Below, piece after piece: positions 17,796 through 27,173 of a DNA stretch of 49,893 nucleotides. Below the pieces are notes generated by a model, which was not told the origin of the DNA, searched no databases, and saw only the letters and a list, made by a program, of their open reading frames with translations. The first letter of the stretch is position 1, and the number at the start of each line of letters is the position of its first letter. The translations under genes were made by a program, and so were the position numbers. Source of the stretch: Pseudoalteromonas phenolica (GTDB taxonomy: Bacteria; Pseudomonadota; Gammaproteobacteria; Enterobacterales; Alteromonadaceae); NCBI RefSeq assembly GCF_005876835.1, contig NZ_PPSW01000013.1, positions 1-49,893 of the forward strand. Direction: 5' to 3'.

Positions 17796-18469
17796 AGCAC
17801 CTCCTGCGCCAGTAGATCTGTGATTAAGCGACCATGATCCAATGTGAGGCTCTTATACTTCATTCTAGCGATTAACCCCAAGTCATGAGTGGCGATTAAC
17901 ACAGCAGTGCCATGCCGATTGAAATCTTCGAACAGCTTGAGAATTTCCATTGATAATTCTGGGTCTAAGTTACCCGTTGGTTCATCTGCAAGTAATAAGG
18001 GCGGAGAATTTACAATAGCACGCGCAATCCCTACACGTTGTTGTTCACCGCCAGATAAAGTACTGGGCTGACATTTTACTTTATTTAAAAGTCCCACTTT
18101 ATCTAACGCAGCATGAACACGTTTGGTGATATTTTTGTGGTGCATCCCTTCAATCACTAATGGTAGCGCCACGTTATCAAACACGTTATACCTATCTAAC
18201 AGTCGATGGTTTTGGAAAATAATCCCAATATCACGGCGTACGTAGGGGATTTGTCGATTCTTCACAACGTTTAAGTTAACGCCATTAATATATACATGAC
18301 CCGCTGAAGGCCTTTCCATGACGCTAATAAGCTTTAATAGCGTACTTTTACCTGCTCCACTGTGGCCAGTTAAAAACGCTAACTCACCATCAGCTAATTC
18401 AAAACTGACTTTTTCTAACGCTCTATGGCCACCTGGATAAGTTTTACTTACATTTTCAAATCGGATCAT
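17792..18469 (-). CDS. ftsE: Cell division ATP-binding protein FtsE
   Basis: ABC-type ATPase bound to FtsX at the septum. 225 residues with Walker A GHSGAGKST (35-43), Q-loop, signature LSGGEQQR, Walker B LLLADEPTGN and the H-loop ATHD. MIRFENVSKTYPGG is the typical FtsE start. It is downstream of ftsY with a terminator-like hairpin in between, and translationally coupled to ftsX. Confidence 0.97.
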   Translation of the reverse strand: MIRFENVSKTYPGGHRALEKVSFELADGELAFLTGHSGAGKSTLLKLISVMERPSAGHVYINGVNLNVVKNRQIPYVRRDIGIIFQNHRLLDRYNVFDNVALPLVIEGMHHKNITKRVHAALDKVGLLNKVKCQPSTLSGGEQQRVGIARAIVNSPPLLLADEPTGNLDPELSMEILKLFEDFNRHGTAVLIATHDLGLIARMKYKSLTLDHGRLITDLLAQEVL

Positions 18470-18504
18470 GTCAGGCCTTCACTATCTTTTATTATTTTAA
18501 GACC

Positions 18505-18529
18505 AAAAAGGGAGTAAACACTCCCTTTT
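18505..18529 (-). terminator. Terminator or attenuator between ftsY and ftsE
   Basis: AAAAGGGAG / CTCCCTTTT stem with a TAAACA loop, giving a T-run on the minus strand. It lies 10 bp after the ftsY stop. Confidence 0.75.
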
Positions 18530-18539
18530 ATTACTATTG

Positions 18540-20585
18540 CTAATCGTCTTGGCTAAATAGTGCCTCGATAAAATCATCACTCTTGAAAGTTCTCAAGTCA
18601 TCAATGCCTTCACCAACACCAATATAACGAATAGGGATCTGGAACTTATCGGCAACAGCAAAGATAACACCACCTTTCGCGGTGCCATCTAGTTTCGTTA
18701 AAGTAATACCTGTTAAGCCGACCGCTTTATTAAATAGATTAACTTGGCTGATGGCATTTTGACCAGTACCAGCATCTATGGTTAGCATGACTTCATGCGG
18801 CGCATCAGGGTCCAGTTTCTTCATAACGCGCGCAATTTTTTCAAGCTCTTGCATTAAATTGTCTTTATTCTGAAGACGACCCGCAGTATCGGCAATTAAC
18901 ACATCAACATTACGTGCTTTTGCAGCTTGGAAAGCATCAAACACCACAGATGCACTATCAGCGCCTGTATGCTGAGCAACGACTGAAATATCGTTACGCT
19001 CACCCCAAACTTGTAGCTGTTCAACAGCTGCTGCGCGGAAAGTGTCACCTGCGGCCAACATCACTGACTTGCCTTCTTGCTGGAACTGCTTGGCAAGCTT
19101 ACCTATTGTCGTTGTTTTACCTACACCGTTTACGCCCACCATTAAAATCACAAATGGTTTTTTATCAGCATTAATTTCTAATGGCTTCTCTGCAACTTTT
19201 AGCATTTCTGCCATTTCTTGCTTCATTAAGTCGTAAAGTGCTTCACCATCTTTGAGTTGCTTCCTGTCAGCGGCATCTGTTAGGTTGTCGATCAGCTTCA
19301 TGGTGGTATCGACGCCTAAATCCGCGGTAAGCAGTTGCGTTTCTAGATCCTCAAAAAGCTCATCATCAATTTTCTTACCTTTAAAGATCGCTGCAAAACC
19401 AGAACCAATATTTGCTTTTGTCTTTAAAAGACCTTTTTTAAGGCGAGAGAAGAAACCCTCTTTTTTAGGCTTTTCAGCTTTGGCTTTTTCTTCAGCTAGT
19501 TTTTCTGCTTCTAAACGTGCTTGTTCAGCCTCTTCTGCTTCACACGCTAAGCGCTCTGCTTCTTCACGTTCAGCTTGTTCTCTAGCAATACGTTCTTGTT
19601 CTAGTCTTTCAGCTTCTAAACGTGCTTGCTCAGCCGCTTCAGCTTCACGCGCTAAGCGTTCAGCTTCTTCACGGTCGGCTTGCTCTTTAGCAATGCGTTC
19701 TTGCTCTAATCTTTCAGCTTCTAAACGTGCTTGTTCTTTAGCAAGGCGTTCTTGCTCGGCTTTTTCTTGTGCTAACTTCTCAGCTTCTAATCGAGCCTGC
19801 TCAGCTACTTCTGCTTCACGTGCTAAACGCCCTGCTTGTTCTTTAGCAATACGTTCTTGCTCTAGCTTTTCAGCTTCTAAACGTGCTTGCTCAGCTGCTT
19901 CTGCTTCACGTGCTAAGCGTTCTACTTCTTCACGTTCGGCTTGTTCTTTAGCAATGCGTTCTTGCTCTAGTCTTTCAGCTTCTAAACGTGCTTGCTCGGC
20001 CGCTTCTGCTTCTGCTTCACGCGCTAAGCGTTCTGCTTCCTCACGTTCTTTAGCAATGCGTTCTTGCTCAGCTTTTTCTTGTGCTAATTTCTCAGCTTCT
20101 AATCGCGCCTGCTCAGCCACTGCGGCCTCACGAGCTAAACGTTCCGCCTCTTCGCGCTCGGCTTGCTCTTTTGCATTGCGTTCTTGTTCAGCTTTTTCTT
20201 GCTCTAGCTTTTCAGCCTCTAAACGTGATTGCTCAGCCGCTTCGGCTTCACGAACTAAACGCTCTGCTTCTTCACGCTCTGCTTCTTCACGCTCTGCTTC
20301 TTCACGCTCAGCTTGTTCTTTAGCAATGCGTTCTTGCTCAGCTTTTTCTTGTGCTAATTTCTCAGCTTCTAATCGCGCCTGCTCAGCCACTGCGGCCTCA
20401 CGAGCTAAACGTTCCGCCTCTTCGCGCTCGGCTTGCTCTTTAGCGATGCGTTCTTGCTCAGCTTTTTCTTGCGCCAGCTTCTCAGCTTCTAATCGCGCCT
20501 GCTCTTCTGCTTGTTGAGCCTTTTGTTGCTCTTCGTCTTTTTTGCCAAAACCTAACCAAGACAGAAATTTATTCTTTTTTCCCAT
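18540..20585 (-). CDS. ftsY: Signal recognition particle receptor FtsY with an expanded repeat domain
   Basis: SRP receptor GTPase that delivers ribosome-SRP complexes to SecYEG. The chosen ATG (20585) begins [19 protein letters not shown], the normal FtsY start; an in-frame ATG 19 codons upstream is discounted. Residues of about 25-375 are a long Glu/Ala/Arg coiled-coil-like repeat ([20 protein letters not shown] units). The last 300 residues are the NG GTPase domain: [38 protein letters not shown] and [10 protein letters not shown]. At 681 residues it is well above the roughly 500 of E. coli FtsY; the excess is all in the acidic A region. Confidence 0.95.
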   Translation of the reverse strand: MGKKNKFLSWLGFGKKDEEQQKAQQAEEQARLEAEKLAQEKAEQERIAKEQAEREEAERLAREAAVAEQARLEAEKLAQEKAEQERIAKEQAEREEAEREEAEREEAERLVREAEAAEQSRLEAEKLEQEKAEQERNAKEQAEREEAERLAREAAVAEQARLEAEKLAQEKAEQERIAKEREEAERLAREAEAEAAEQARLEAERLEQERIAKEQAEREEVERLAREAEAAEQARLEAEKLEQERIAKEQAGRLAREAEVAEQARLEAEKLAQEKAEQERLAKEQARLEAERLEQERIAKEQADREEAERLAREAEAAEQARLEAERLEQERIAREQAEREEAERLACEAEEAEQARLEAEKLAEEKAKAEKPKKEGFFSRLKKGLLKTKANIGSGFAAIFKGKKIDDELFEDLETQLLTADLGVDTTMKLIDNLTDAADRKQLKDGEALYDLMKQEMAEMLKVAEKPLEINADKKPFVILMVGVNGVGKTTTIGKLAKQFQQEGKSVMLAAGDTFRAAAVEQLQVWGERNDISVVAQHTGADSASVVFDAFQAAKARNVDVLIADTAGRLQNKDNLMQELEKIARVMKKLDPDAPHEVMLTIDAGTGQNAISQVNLFNKAVGLTGITLTKLDGTAKGGVIFAVADKFQIPIRYIGVGEGIDDLRTFKSDDFIEALFSQDD
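19480..20515. repeat. Coding repeat array inside ftsY
   Basis: Imperfect units of roughly 100-130 bp encode the A-domain repeats. Two copies, 20045-20171 and 20315-20441, are identical over 127 bp at an offset of 270 bp (90 codons, in frame). A 15-bp unit encoding REEAE is repeated three times near 20260-20308. Confidence 0.9.
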
Positions 20586-20768
20586 ACCCGCTAAATACCA
20601 TATAGATAAAGTCTGATAAACTAACTCACTCTGGTAGAACAAAGCTTTTCGTTAGCTAATAAGAGTTGTACTGAAAACTTTGCCCAGTGTATCACGTAAC
20701 ACTAGGTAGTAAAAATGCTGCCTAGGTTAATTTAAGCACCAGATAACAATCAGTTTGATGTCAAAAGC

Positions 20769-21356
20769 ATGAGAAAAAAATCAGCACCTCAACGAACCAA
20801 CAATAATGGCTTTATTAGGATCATTAGTGGCCAATTTCGCGGCCGAAAGTTACCTGTTAATGATTTAGAAGGACTGCGCCCAACGACTGATAGAGTCAAG
20901 GAAACGGTGTTTAATTGGTTAATGCAAGATACCAGAGATGCCAATGTACTTGATTGCTTTGCAGGGTCTGGCGGCTTGGGGTTTGAATGTTTATCACGAT
21001 TTGCAGCACATGCAACCTTTATAGAGTTAAATAAAAAGGCAGCTGAACAATTAAAAAACAATGCCAGCACCTTAAAACTAGATAACACAAACATAATAAA
21101 CACGAGTGCCATTGAACACTTAACTATTGAAAATCAAGGTGATAAGTTTAGTTTGGTTTTTGTTGATCCGCCTTTTAGAAAAGGGCTTGCCGAACCAAGC
21201 TGCCACTTACTTGAGCAGAATGACTGGCTTGCCGATGAGGCATTAGTCTATGTTGAAGTCGAAAAAGAATGTACTTTTGATGCCCCGGAGAATTGGCAAG
21301 TATTAAAAGAAAAACAAGCAGGACAAGTACTTTGCAGACTTTATCAGCGAAATTAA
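20769..21356 (+). CDS. rsmD: 16S rRNA (guanine966-N2)-methyltransferase
   Basis: Methylates G966 of 16S rRNA using S-adenosylmethionine. 195 residues: IRIISGQFRGRKLPV near the start, LRPTTDRVKETVFNWL (36-51), the SAM motif LDCFAGSGGLGFE (61-73) and catalytic DPPF (133-136). It is divergent from ftsY, the standard arrangement in gammaproteobacteria. It has a 10-residue N-terminal extension rich in Lys, Arg and Asn before the core. Confidence 0.95.
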   Translation: MRKKSAPQRTNNNGFIRIISGQFRGRKLPVNDLEGLRPTTDRVKETVFNWLMQDTRDANVLDCFAGSGGLGFECLSRFAAHATFIELNKKAAEQLKNNASTLKLDNTNIINTSAIEHLTIENQGDKFSLVFVDPPFRKGLAEPSCHLLEQNDWLADEALVYVEVEKECTFDAPENWQVLKEKQAGQVLCRLYQRN

Positions 21357-21388
21357 GAAAATGCTAAGTAATTTGCTAAAATTTAGTC

Positions 21389-21418
21389 TTTACACGCGGT
21401 AATGCTTCGGCTTACAAT
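21389..21418 (+). promoter_or_regulatory. rpsU operon promoter
   Basis: TTTACA (21389-21394) and TACAAT (21413-21418) at 18-bp spacing, each 5/6 to consensus. An inverted repeat GCGGTA ... TACCGC spans the spacer and -10, and may be an operator or a leftover rsmD hairpin. Confidence 0.5.
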
Positions 21419-21434
21419 ACCGCACCATTTTTGA

Positions 21435-21473
21435 ACCACGTGGTCATTATTTGATCAGATGAGCTTAGCTCAT
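21435..21473 (+). promoter_or_regulatory. Structured rpsU leader
   Basis: A 10-bp palindrome ACCACGTGGT (21435-21444) is followed by the hairpin ATGAGC-TTA-GCTCAT (21459-21473), both in the untranslated leader and ending 22 bp before the rpsU start. Possible autoregulation by S21 is speculative. Confidence 0.35.
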
Positions 21474-21495
21474 AAATTAGGTAGGTGAATTTTTA

Positions 21496-21711
21496 ATGCC
21501 AGTAATTAAAGTAAGAGAGAACGAACCGTTTGACGTAGCACTTCGTCGTTTCAAGCGTTCATGTGAAAAAGCAGGTATCCTTTCAGAAGTTCGTCGTCGC
21601 GAGCACTATGAAAAGCCAACAGCTGAGCGTAAGCGTAAAAAAGCTGCTGCAGTAAAGCGTCACATGAAGAAGCTTTCTCGCGAAAACGCACGTCGCGTTA
21701 AATTATACTAA
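21496..21711 (+). CDS. rpsU: 30S ribosomal protein S21
   Basis: 71-residue basic protein of the small subunit, needed for initiation on natural mRNAs. [27 protein letters not shown] and the terminal [13 protein letters not shown] are unmistakable. It is the first gene of the macromolecular synthesis operon (rpsU-dnaG-rpoD in E. coli), here with yqeY between rpsU and dnaG. Confidence 0.99.
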   Translation: MPVIKVRENEPFDVALRRFKRSCEKAGILSEVRRREHYEKPTAERKRKKAAAVKRHMKKLSRENARRVKLY

Positions 21712-21732
21712 TCTGTTTTTGGTCTTGTATAA

Positions 21733-22179
21733 ATGAGCCTTTTAACACAGCTAAAAGACGCACAAAAAGAATCTATGAAAGCAAAAGACAAGGTTCGCCT
21801 TGGTGCTATTCGTATGGTTCTTGCTGAAATCAAACAGCGTGAAATTGACAATAAAACGACACTAGATGATGCAGGTATTACCTCTGTTTTAGTTAAGTTA
21901 GTTAAGCAACGCCGTGATTCATACACCCAGTATAAAGATGCGGGTCGTGATGATTTAGCCGAAATTGAAGCCAATGAAATTGAAGCGCTTGAAGCTTTCT
22001 TACCTCAGCCTTTGACTGAAGAAGAAATTTTAGCGTTGATTGATGCTGCAATCGCCGAATCAGGTGCAGCAGGTATGCAAGACATGGGTAAAGTTATGGG
22101 TCTAATCAAAGCAAAAGCAGAAGGCAAAGCCGATTTAGGCAAAGTTTCTGGTTTAATTAAGCAAAGATTAAGCGCATAA
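21733..22179 (+). CDS. yqeY: GatB/YqeY domain protein
   Basis: 148-residue soluble helical protein homologous to the C-terminal tRNA-binding tail domain of the amidotransferase subunit GatB, but free-standing. Family features are LKDAQKESMKAKDKVRLGAIRMVLAEIKQ at the start, QRRDSYTQYKDAGRDDLAEIE, EAFLPQPLTEEEI and the C-terminal GKADLGKVSGLIKQRL. Its precise role is not established. It lies 21 bp after rpsU and 74 bp before dnaG. Confidence 0.93.
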   Translation: MSLLTQLKDAQKESMKAKDKVRLGAIRMVLAEIKQREIDNKTTLDDAGITSVLVKLVKQRRDSYTQYKDAGRDDLAEIEANEIEALEAFLPQPLTEEEILALIDAAIAESGAAGMQDMGKVMGLIKAKAEGKADLGKVSGLIKQRLSA

Positions 22180-22206
22180 TCCCGCATACTGATAGTATGT
22201 TTAAGT

Positions 22207-22229
22207 AAACCGAGCCATGCGCTCGGTTT
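22207..22229 (+). terminator. Terminator-like hairpin between yqeY and dnaG
   Basis: AAACCGAGC / GCTCGGTTT with a CATGC loop but a poor T-run. In E. coli a partial terminator ahead of dnaG keeps primase low; this may do the same. Confidence 0.6.
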
Positions 22230-22253
22230 CTTCGTATAAGCTCTAGAGTATTT

Positions 22254-23993
22254 ATGGCAGGAAAAATTCCCAGACAATTTATCGACGAACTGCTCGATAG
22301 AACCGATATTGTTGACCTGATTGATAATCGTATTGGCCTGAAAAAAGCAGGCAAAGATTATCAAGCATGCTGCCCTTTTCATAACGAGAAAACCCCTTCG
22401 TTCACTGTCTCTAGAGATAAACAGTTTTACCATTGCTTTGGTTGTGGTGCTAACGGTAACGCCATTTCATTTATGATGGACTACGACAAACTCGAGTTTG
22501 TCGATGCCATTGAAGAACTCGCTGCACTTTTAAACATCGAAGTACCTCGTGAGCAAGGTTCAGGTAAACCTGAGCGTAGCATGCAAGAAAAAAAGTCTGA
22601 TTATGACTTAATGTTGCAAACTGCGAAGTTCTTTCAGCACCAATTGAAGCACCACAAAAATGCTACGCAAGTCATCGATTATGTTAAAGGTCGGGGTTTA
22701 TCTGGTGAGACGGTTCAAAAATATCTCATTGGTTATGCCCCAGACGAATGGAATGCTTTAGGAGATCAACTTGCTCGCAATCCAGCACAAAAGCAACAGC
22801 TCCTCGAATTAAAACTCGCATCCGAAAAAACACCGGGAAAACAATTCGACTTCTTCCGTAATAGATTGATGTTCCCTATTCGAGATAAGCGTGGTCGTGT
22901 TGTAGCGTTTGGCGGACGTGTGATGGGCGATGACCAAGGCCCAAAATATTTGAACTCGCCTGAAACGCGCATTTTCCATAAGAGTCTAGAGCTGTATGGC
23001 TTATATGAAGCAAAACAAGCGAATAGTAAACTTGAAAAAATGCTCATTGTTGAAGGTTACATGGACGTGGTGGCACTTGCTGAACAAGGCATAAATTACG
23101 CAGTAGCGGCACTAGGTACTGCCACAACCCCAGAACATATGCAGACCCTATTCAGAACAACCGATTTAGTCATTTGTTGTTATGACGGTGATAGAGCGGG
23201 TCGCGATGCGGCTTGGCGCGCACTCGAAAATGCATTAAGTAATTTGAAAGACGGCAAGTCTTTGCGCTTTGTATTTTTGCCCGATGGTGAAGACCCTGAT
23301 TCATTGGTGCAAAAAGAAGGTAAAGACGTATTTGAATCTCGCTTAGAGCAAGCTGAAGACTTTTCCAAAGTACTGTTTCGCAAGTTATTAGAAAATTGCG
23401 ATGTCACGTCAGATTCAGGTAAAGCTAAATTAATGAGCGATGCATTACCGCTTATTTCTAAAGTACCCAGTGAGTTCTATCAAGAAAACCTGCTAGAAAC
23501 ATTGGCAAAGCTGATCGGTCGAACCAAAGAGCAGCTCGCTAAAAAAGTCGATAATCCAAACGAGCAACTTTCAATAGAAAGAAAGTTCAAAGTGACACCT
23601 ATGCGTGGCGCTATTGGTTTATTATTACAGCACCCAAAGCTCGCAGCTAGTGTTGAATACATGCCTGAACTTGCCCAAATGGCTATTCCCGGCATTAAAC
23701 TGCTACTCAACATACAGCATCTATGTTTGCAAAATAATGACATAACGACGGCACAGCTACTCGAGCAATACCGAGATACACCTGAGTTCGACGCATTGAA
23801 AAAACTGGCTGTTTGGCAACATGGTGTCGCTGATGAAAAGCTGGAAGATTATTTTAAAGATTCTTTCCAGTTTATTGAAAACCAGTGTTTAAATTACCGA
23901 CACGAGACCCTATTAATAAAAGATAAAACTGATGGTTTAAGTAGAGATGAAAAACTCGAGCTTGCGTTATTAACTCAGGCACTTAAACGTTAG
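22254..23993 (+). CDS. dnaG: DNA primase
   Basis: Synthesises RNA primers at the replication fork. 579 residues: CHC2 zinc finger (C40, H43, C61, C64), the RNA polymerase core with TOPRIM motifs EGYMD (267-271) and DGDRAGRDAA (311-320), and a C-terminal helicase-binding domain from about 430. Starts at ATG 22254 with only a weak GAG upstream, consistent with the low expression typical for dnaG. Confidence 0.97.
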   Translation: MAGKIPRQFIDELLDRTDIVDLIDNRIGLKKAGKDYQACCPFHNEKTPSFTVSRDKQFYHCFGCGANGNAISFMMDYDKLEFVDAIEELAALLNIEVPREQGSGKPERSMQEKKSDYDLMLQTAKFFQHQLKHHKNATQVIDYVKGRGLSGETVQKYLIGYAPDEWNALGDQLARNPAQKQQLLELKLASEKTPGKQFDFFRNRLMFPIRDKRGRVVAFGGRVMGDDQGPKYLNSPETRIFHKSLELYGLYEAKQANSKLEKMLIVEGYMDVVALAEQGINYAVAALGTATTPEHMQTLFRTTDLVICCYDGDRAGRDAAWRALENALSNLKDGKSLRFVFLPDGEDPDSLVQKEGKDVFESRLEQAEDFSKVLFRKLLENCDVTSDSGKAKLMSDALPLISKVPSEFYQENLLETLAKLIGRTKEQLAKKVDNPNEQLSIERKFKVTPMRGAIGLLLQHPKLAASVEYMPELAQMAIPGIKLLLNIQHLCLQNNDITTAQLLEQYRDTPEFDALKKLAVWQHGVADEKLEDYFKDSFQFIENQCLNYRHETLLIKDKTDGLSRDEKLELALLTQALKR

Positions 23994-24019
23994 AATGACT
24001 AGCGAACATTAATCATTGC

Positions 24020-24028
24020 TGTTATAAT
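24020..24028 (+). promoter_or_regulatory. Extended -10 promoter in front of rpoD
   Basis: TGTTATAAT matches the extended -10 form TGnTATAAT exactly. No clear -35. It would allow rpoD transcription apart from the rpsU promoter. Confidence 0.55.
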
Positions 24029-24112
24029 GTTCTATTCACGTGCGTCTAGCTTAAAATGCTGTAGTGCTAGCGCCTGTTGTATCAACTTATCAGAGTGGAA
24101 GCATAATTCTCT

Positions 24113-25948
24113 ATGGATCAATCTCCTCAGTCACAACTCAAACTTCTGATTCAGAAAGGTAAAGAACAAGGTTACTTAACGTTTGCAGAAGTTAACGATC
24201 ACCTTCCACAGGACATCATAGATTCAGATCAAGTAGAAGACATCATTAGTATGATCAATGACATGGGTATCAAGGTTGCTGAAAATGCGCCAGATGCCGA
24301 TGAACTAATGATGCAAGAAACTACGACAGACGAAGATGCTGCTGAAGCAGCCGCTGCCGCACTTGCAACTGTGGAAAAAGAAATCGGTCGTACTACCGAC
24401 CCGGTACGCATGTACATGCGTGAAATGGGTACTGTTGAACTACTTACACGTGAAGGCGAAATCGAAATCGCGAAGCGTATTGAAGAAGGTATCAACCAAG
24501 TACAAATCTCTGTTGCTGAGTACCCTGAAGCCATCACTTACCTGCTTGAGCAGTGGGATAAATTTGAAGCTGAAGAAATTCGCCTGAGCGATATTATTTC
24601 TGGTTTCTTTGATCCTGATGCTGAAGAAACTCAAATCTCGGCTACACACATCGGTTCTGAATTAAGCGAAGAAGAGCTTGATGATGAAGACGATGATTCA
24701 GATGACGAAGATGAAGAAGAAGCAGATACAGGCCCAGATCCTGAAGAAGCGCGCGAAAACTTCGAGAAACTTCGTGAGCTTTATACTGCTGCACGCGTTA
24801 TCTTTGAAACAAAAGGTCGTGCTCACCCTGATGCGCAAGTTGCAATCACTGAAATTGGCGACCACTTCCGTACTTTCAAACTAATACCTAAGCAATTCGA
24901 TCGCATGGTTAACAACATGCGTGAAATGATGGACAAAGTACGTGTACAAGAACGTATTGTCATGAAGCAAGTGGTACAAATCGCTAAAGTACCGAAGAAG
25001 ACTTTTGTTAAGCATTTTGCCAACAATGAAACTGATATGGCTTGGGTTGACGCAGAAATTGCAGCTAACGAAAAGTATTCAGTAAAATTACAAGGTGTTA
25101 AACCTGAAGTAGAACGCTGCATCAATAAGCTAAAAGCAATCGAAGAAAGTACAGGTTTAACAATCGAGCGTATCAAAGACATCAACCGTCGTATGAGTAT
25201 TGGTGAAGCTAAAGCTCGCCGTGCGAAAAAAGAAATGGTTGAAGCGAACTTACGTCTTGTAATTTCAATTGCGAAAAAATACACCAACCGTGGCCTTCAG
25301 TTCTTGGATCTTATCCAAGAAGGTAACATTGGTCTAATGAAAGCGGTTGATAAGTTTGAATACCGCCGTGGTTATAAGTTCTCAACTTATGCGACTTGGT
25401 GGATCCGTCAGGCTATTACACGTTCAATCGCTGACCAAGCACGAACAATCCGTATTCCTGTACATATGATTGAAACGATTAATAAACTTAATCGTATTTC
25501 TCGTCAGATGCTACAGGAAATGGGTCGAGAGCCAAGCCCTGAAGAGCTGGCAGAACGCATGATGATGCCAGAAGACAAGATCCGTAAGGTATTGAAGATT
25601 GCCAAAGAGCCAATCTCAATGGAAACACCAATTGGTGATGATGAAGATTCGCACTTAGGTGATTTCATTGAAGACACGACTATTGAGTCTCCGATTGATT
25701 CAGCAACGATGGAAAGTCTTCGTGGCGCAACGAACGAAGTGTTAGCAGGCTTAACAGCTCGTGAAGCAAAAGTACTTCGTATGCGTTTTGGTATCGATAT
25801 GAATACTGACCACACATTAGAAGAGGTAGGTAAACAGTTTGACGTAACACGTGAGCGTATCCGTCAGATTGAAGCTAAAGCGCTTCGTAAGCTTCGCCAC
25901 CCTTCACGCTCTGACTTATTAAAGAGCTTCTTAGACGTTAAAGGCTAA
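24113..25948 (+). CDS. rpoD: RNA polymerase sigma-70 factor RpoD
   Basis: Housekeeping sigma factor. 611 residues: region 1.1 ([19 protein letters not shown], residues 2-20), region 1.2 ([21 protein letters not shown]), a non-conserved region with a very acidic stretch (about 185-205), region 2 ([26 protein letters not shown] ... [17 protein letters not shown]), region 3, and region 4.2 ([23 protein letters not shown]). It ends the rpsU-yqeY-dnaG-rpoD group and is followed by a strong terminator. Confidence 0.98.
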   Translation: MDQSPQSQLKLLIQKGKEQGYLTFAEVNDHLPQDIIDSDQVEDIISMINDMGIKVAENAPDADELMMQETTTDEDAAEAAAAALATVEKEIGRTTDPVRMYMREMGTVELLTREGEIEIAKRIEEGINQVQISVAEYPEAITYLLEQWDKFEAEEIRLSDIISGFFDPDAEETQISATHIGSELSEEELDDEDDDSDDEDEEEADTGPDPEEARENFEKLRELYTAARVIFETKGRAHPDAQVAITEIGDHFRTFKLIPKQFDRMVNNMREMMDKVRVQERIVMKQVVQIAKVPKKTFVKHFANNETDMAWVDAEIAANEKYSVKLQGVKPEVERCINKLKAIEESTGLTIERIKDINRRMSIGEAKARRAKKEMVEANLRLVISIAKKYTNRGLQFLDLIQEGNIGLMKAVDKFEYRRGYKFSTYATWWIRQAITRSIADQARTIRIPVHMIETINKLNRISRQMLQEMGREPSPEELAERMMMPEDKIRKVLKIAKEPISMETPIGDDEDSHLGDFIEDTTIESPIDSATMESLRGATNEVLAGLTAREAKVLRMRFGIDMNTDHTLEEVGKQFDVTRERIRQIEAKALRKLRHPSRSDLLKSFLDVKG

Positions 25949-25967
25949 GAATAAAAAACTTATTTTG

Positions 25968-25992
25968 AAGGCCGCTATAAGCGGCCTTTTTA
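25968..25992 (+). terminator. Terminator after rpoD
   Basis: AAGGCCGC / GCGGCCTT stem with a TATAA loop and a T-run. Confidence 0.93.
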
Positions 25993-26016
25993 TTAACTTA
26001 TTATTTAGGAATACCC

Positions 26017-26895
26017 ATGGCTTGGATCCAAATTCGCATTCACGCTAACAAAGAAAGCGCTGACCAAATCAGTGATTTACTTTTAGACGTAGGCTGTCCA
26101 TCAGTCACTTTTATGGACGGCAGTAATACTCCGGTATACGAACCAAAGCCGGGCGAAGTCATCTTATGGCCAGAAACCATGGTGATTGGTCTGTTCGATG
26201 CAGCACACGATATGGACGTGGTTGTCGCGTATCTAAAAGCCAATGTTGCTGATACGCTTACTTACAAAATAGAACAGCTAGAAGACAAAGACTGGGAACG
26301 CGAATGGATGGATAACTTCCACCCAATCAAATTTGGTGAGCGACTTTGGATCTGCCCTAGCTGGCGTGATATTCCAGAACCAGATGCTGTAAACGTACTG
26401 CTGGATCCAGGCCTTGCATTTGGTACTGGTACACATGCAACAACCGCCCTTTGTTTAAAATGGCTAGAAAGCCAAGATTTGACGGGTAAAACAGTGGTCG
26501 ATTTTGGTTGTGGCTCAGGTATTTTGGGCATTGCTGCAATCAAACTTGGTGCTGAACGCGTGATTGGTATTGATATTGACCCGCAAGCATTGATTGCGTC
26601 TAAAGATAATGCAGAGCGTAACGGCGTAGCCGACCAGCTTGAAGTATATCTACCTGAAAAACAACCGGAGTTTCATGCTGATATTGTGGTAGCAAATATC
26701 CTTGCTCAGCCACTTCGAGAATTGCATGAAATCATTCTTGGCTTCTTAAAGCCAACAGGTGCGATTGCCATGTCAGGTATTTTAGAAGAGCAAGCACAAT
26801 CTGTTGCCGATGTTTATGCGCCATTTATTGACCTTGAAGCCACTGCTCAAGAAGGAGAATGGACGCGCGTAAGTGGTCAAATGAAAGCAAGTTAA
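26017..26895 (+). CDS. prmA: Ribosomal protein L11 methyltransferase
   Basis: SAM-dependent enzyme that trimethylates L11. 292 residues: an N-terminal substrate-recognition domain (1-60), a linker with [41 protein letters not shown] (129-143) and the SAM motif [14 protein letters not shown] (161-174), and the catalytic-domain NILAQPL. GGAA lies 8 bp ahead of the ATG. In many relatives it sits just ahead of dusB-fis, as here. Confidence 0.97.
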   Translation: MAWIQIRIHANKESADQISDLLLDVGCPSVTFMDGSNTPVYEPKPGEVILWPETMVIGLFDAAHDMDVVVAYLKANVADTLTYKIEQLEDKDWEREWMDNFHPIKFGERLWICPSWRDIPEPDAVNVLLDPGLAFGTGTHATTALCLKWLESQDLTGKTVVDFGCGSGILGIAAIKLGAERVIGIDIDPQALIASKDNAERNGVADQLEVYLPEKQPEFHADIVVANILAQPLRELHEIILGFLKPTGAIAMSGILEEQAQSVADVYAPFIDLEATAQEGEWTRVSGQMKAS

Positions 26896-26935
26896 GCAAA
26901 ATACTCTGTCTGTAGAGTTAGTAACTTGTAACAGC

Positions 26936-26968
26936 TAAAGCCTGTGTTTAACAGGCTTTACGATTTTT
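26936..26968 (+). terminator. Terminator after prmA
   Basis: TAAAGCCTGT / ACAGGCTTTA stem with a GTTTA loop followed by a T-rich tail. Confidence 0.85.
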
Positions 26969-27073
26969 TCACTTTCATGACCTAAATTATTTTTCTTCAT
27001 ACATGCTGTTTTTGCTCAAAAATCCCCCAATAAGAAAGCCCCTTCAAACTGTTATCAAAAGTCAAGATATAAA

Positions 27074-27109
27074 GTTCAAAAAAAAAGCAACAATGTTCAA
27101 TTATTAGCC
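27074..27109. promoter_or_regulatory. Two Fis-type sites upstream of dusB-fis
   Basis: The 15-mer at 27095-27109 (GTTCAATTATTAGCC) agrees with the Fis consensus GNTYAAWWWTTRANC at 14 positions; that at 27074-27088 agrees at 13. They are offset by exactly 21 bp, and the nearer is centred about 43 bp ahead of the predicted start, which suits autorepression. Confidence 0.5.
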
Positions 27110-27110
27110 T

Positions 27111-27138
27111 TTGATTTTTTCAAAAAAAACCGTAAACT
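27111..27138 (+). promoter_or_regulatory. dusB-fis promoter
   Basis: TTGATT (27111-27116) and TAAACT (27133-27138) with 16-bp spacing. AT-rich DNA lies upstream and a GCGCC discriminator follows, fitting growth-phase and ppGpp control. Confidence 0.5.
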
Positions 27139-27173
27139 TAGCGCCCCTTGAAACGAGGCAGATTTGGATAGCA

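Noticed and set aside
19480..20515. CRISPR-like direct repeats
   Set aside because: The repeats are in-frame coding units of ftsY of variable length without unique spacers of constant size.
19252..20517. 421-codon open frame on the plus strand with Ser/Ala/Arg/Cys repeats
   Set aside because: It is the antisense shadow of the ftsY repeat array; its composition follows from the repeated Glu/Ala/Arg codons read backwards and it has no start signal.
24823..25287. 154-codon minus-strand frame within rpoD
   Set aside because: It is a shadow of highly conserved rpoD codons with no supporting start or family match.
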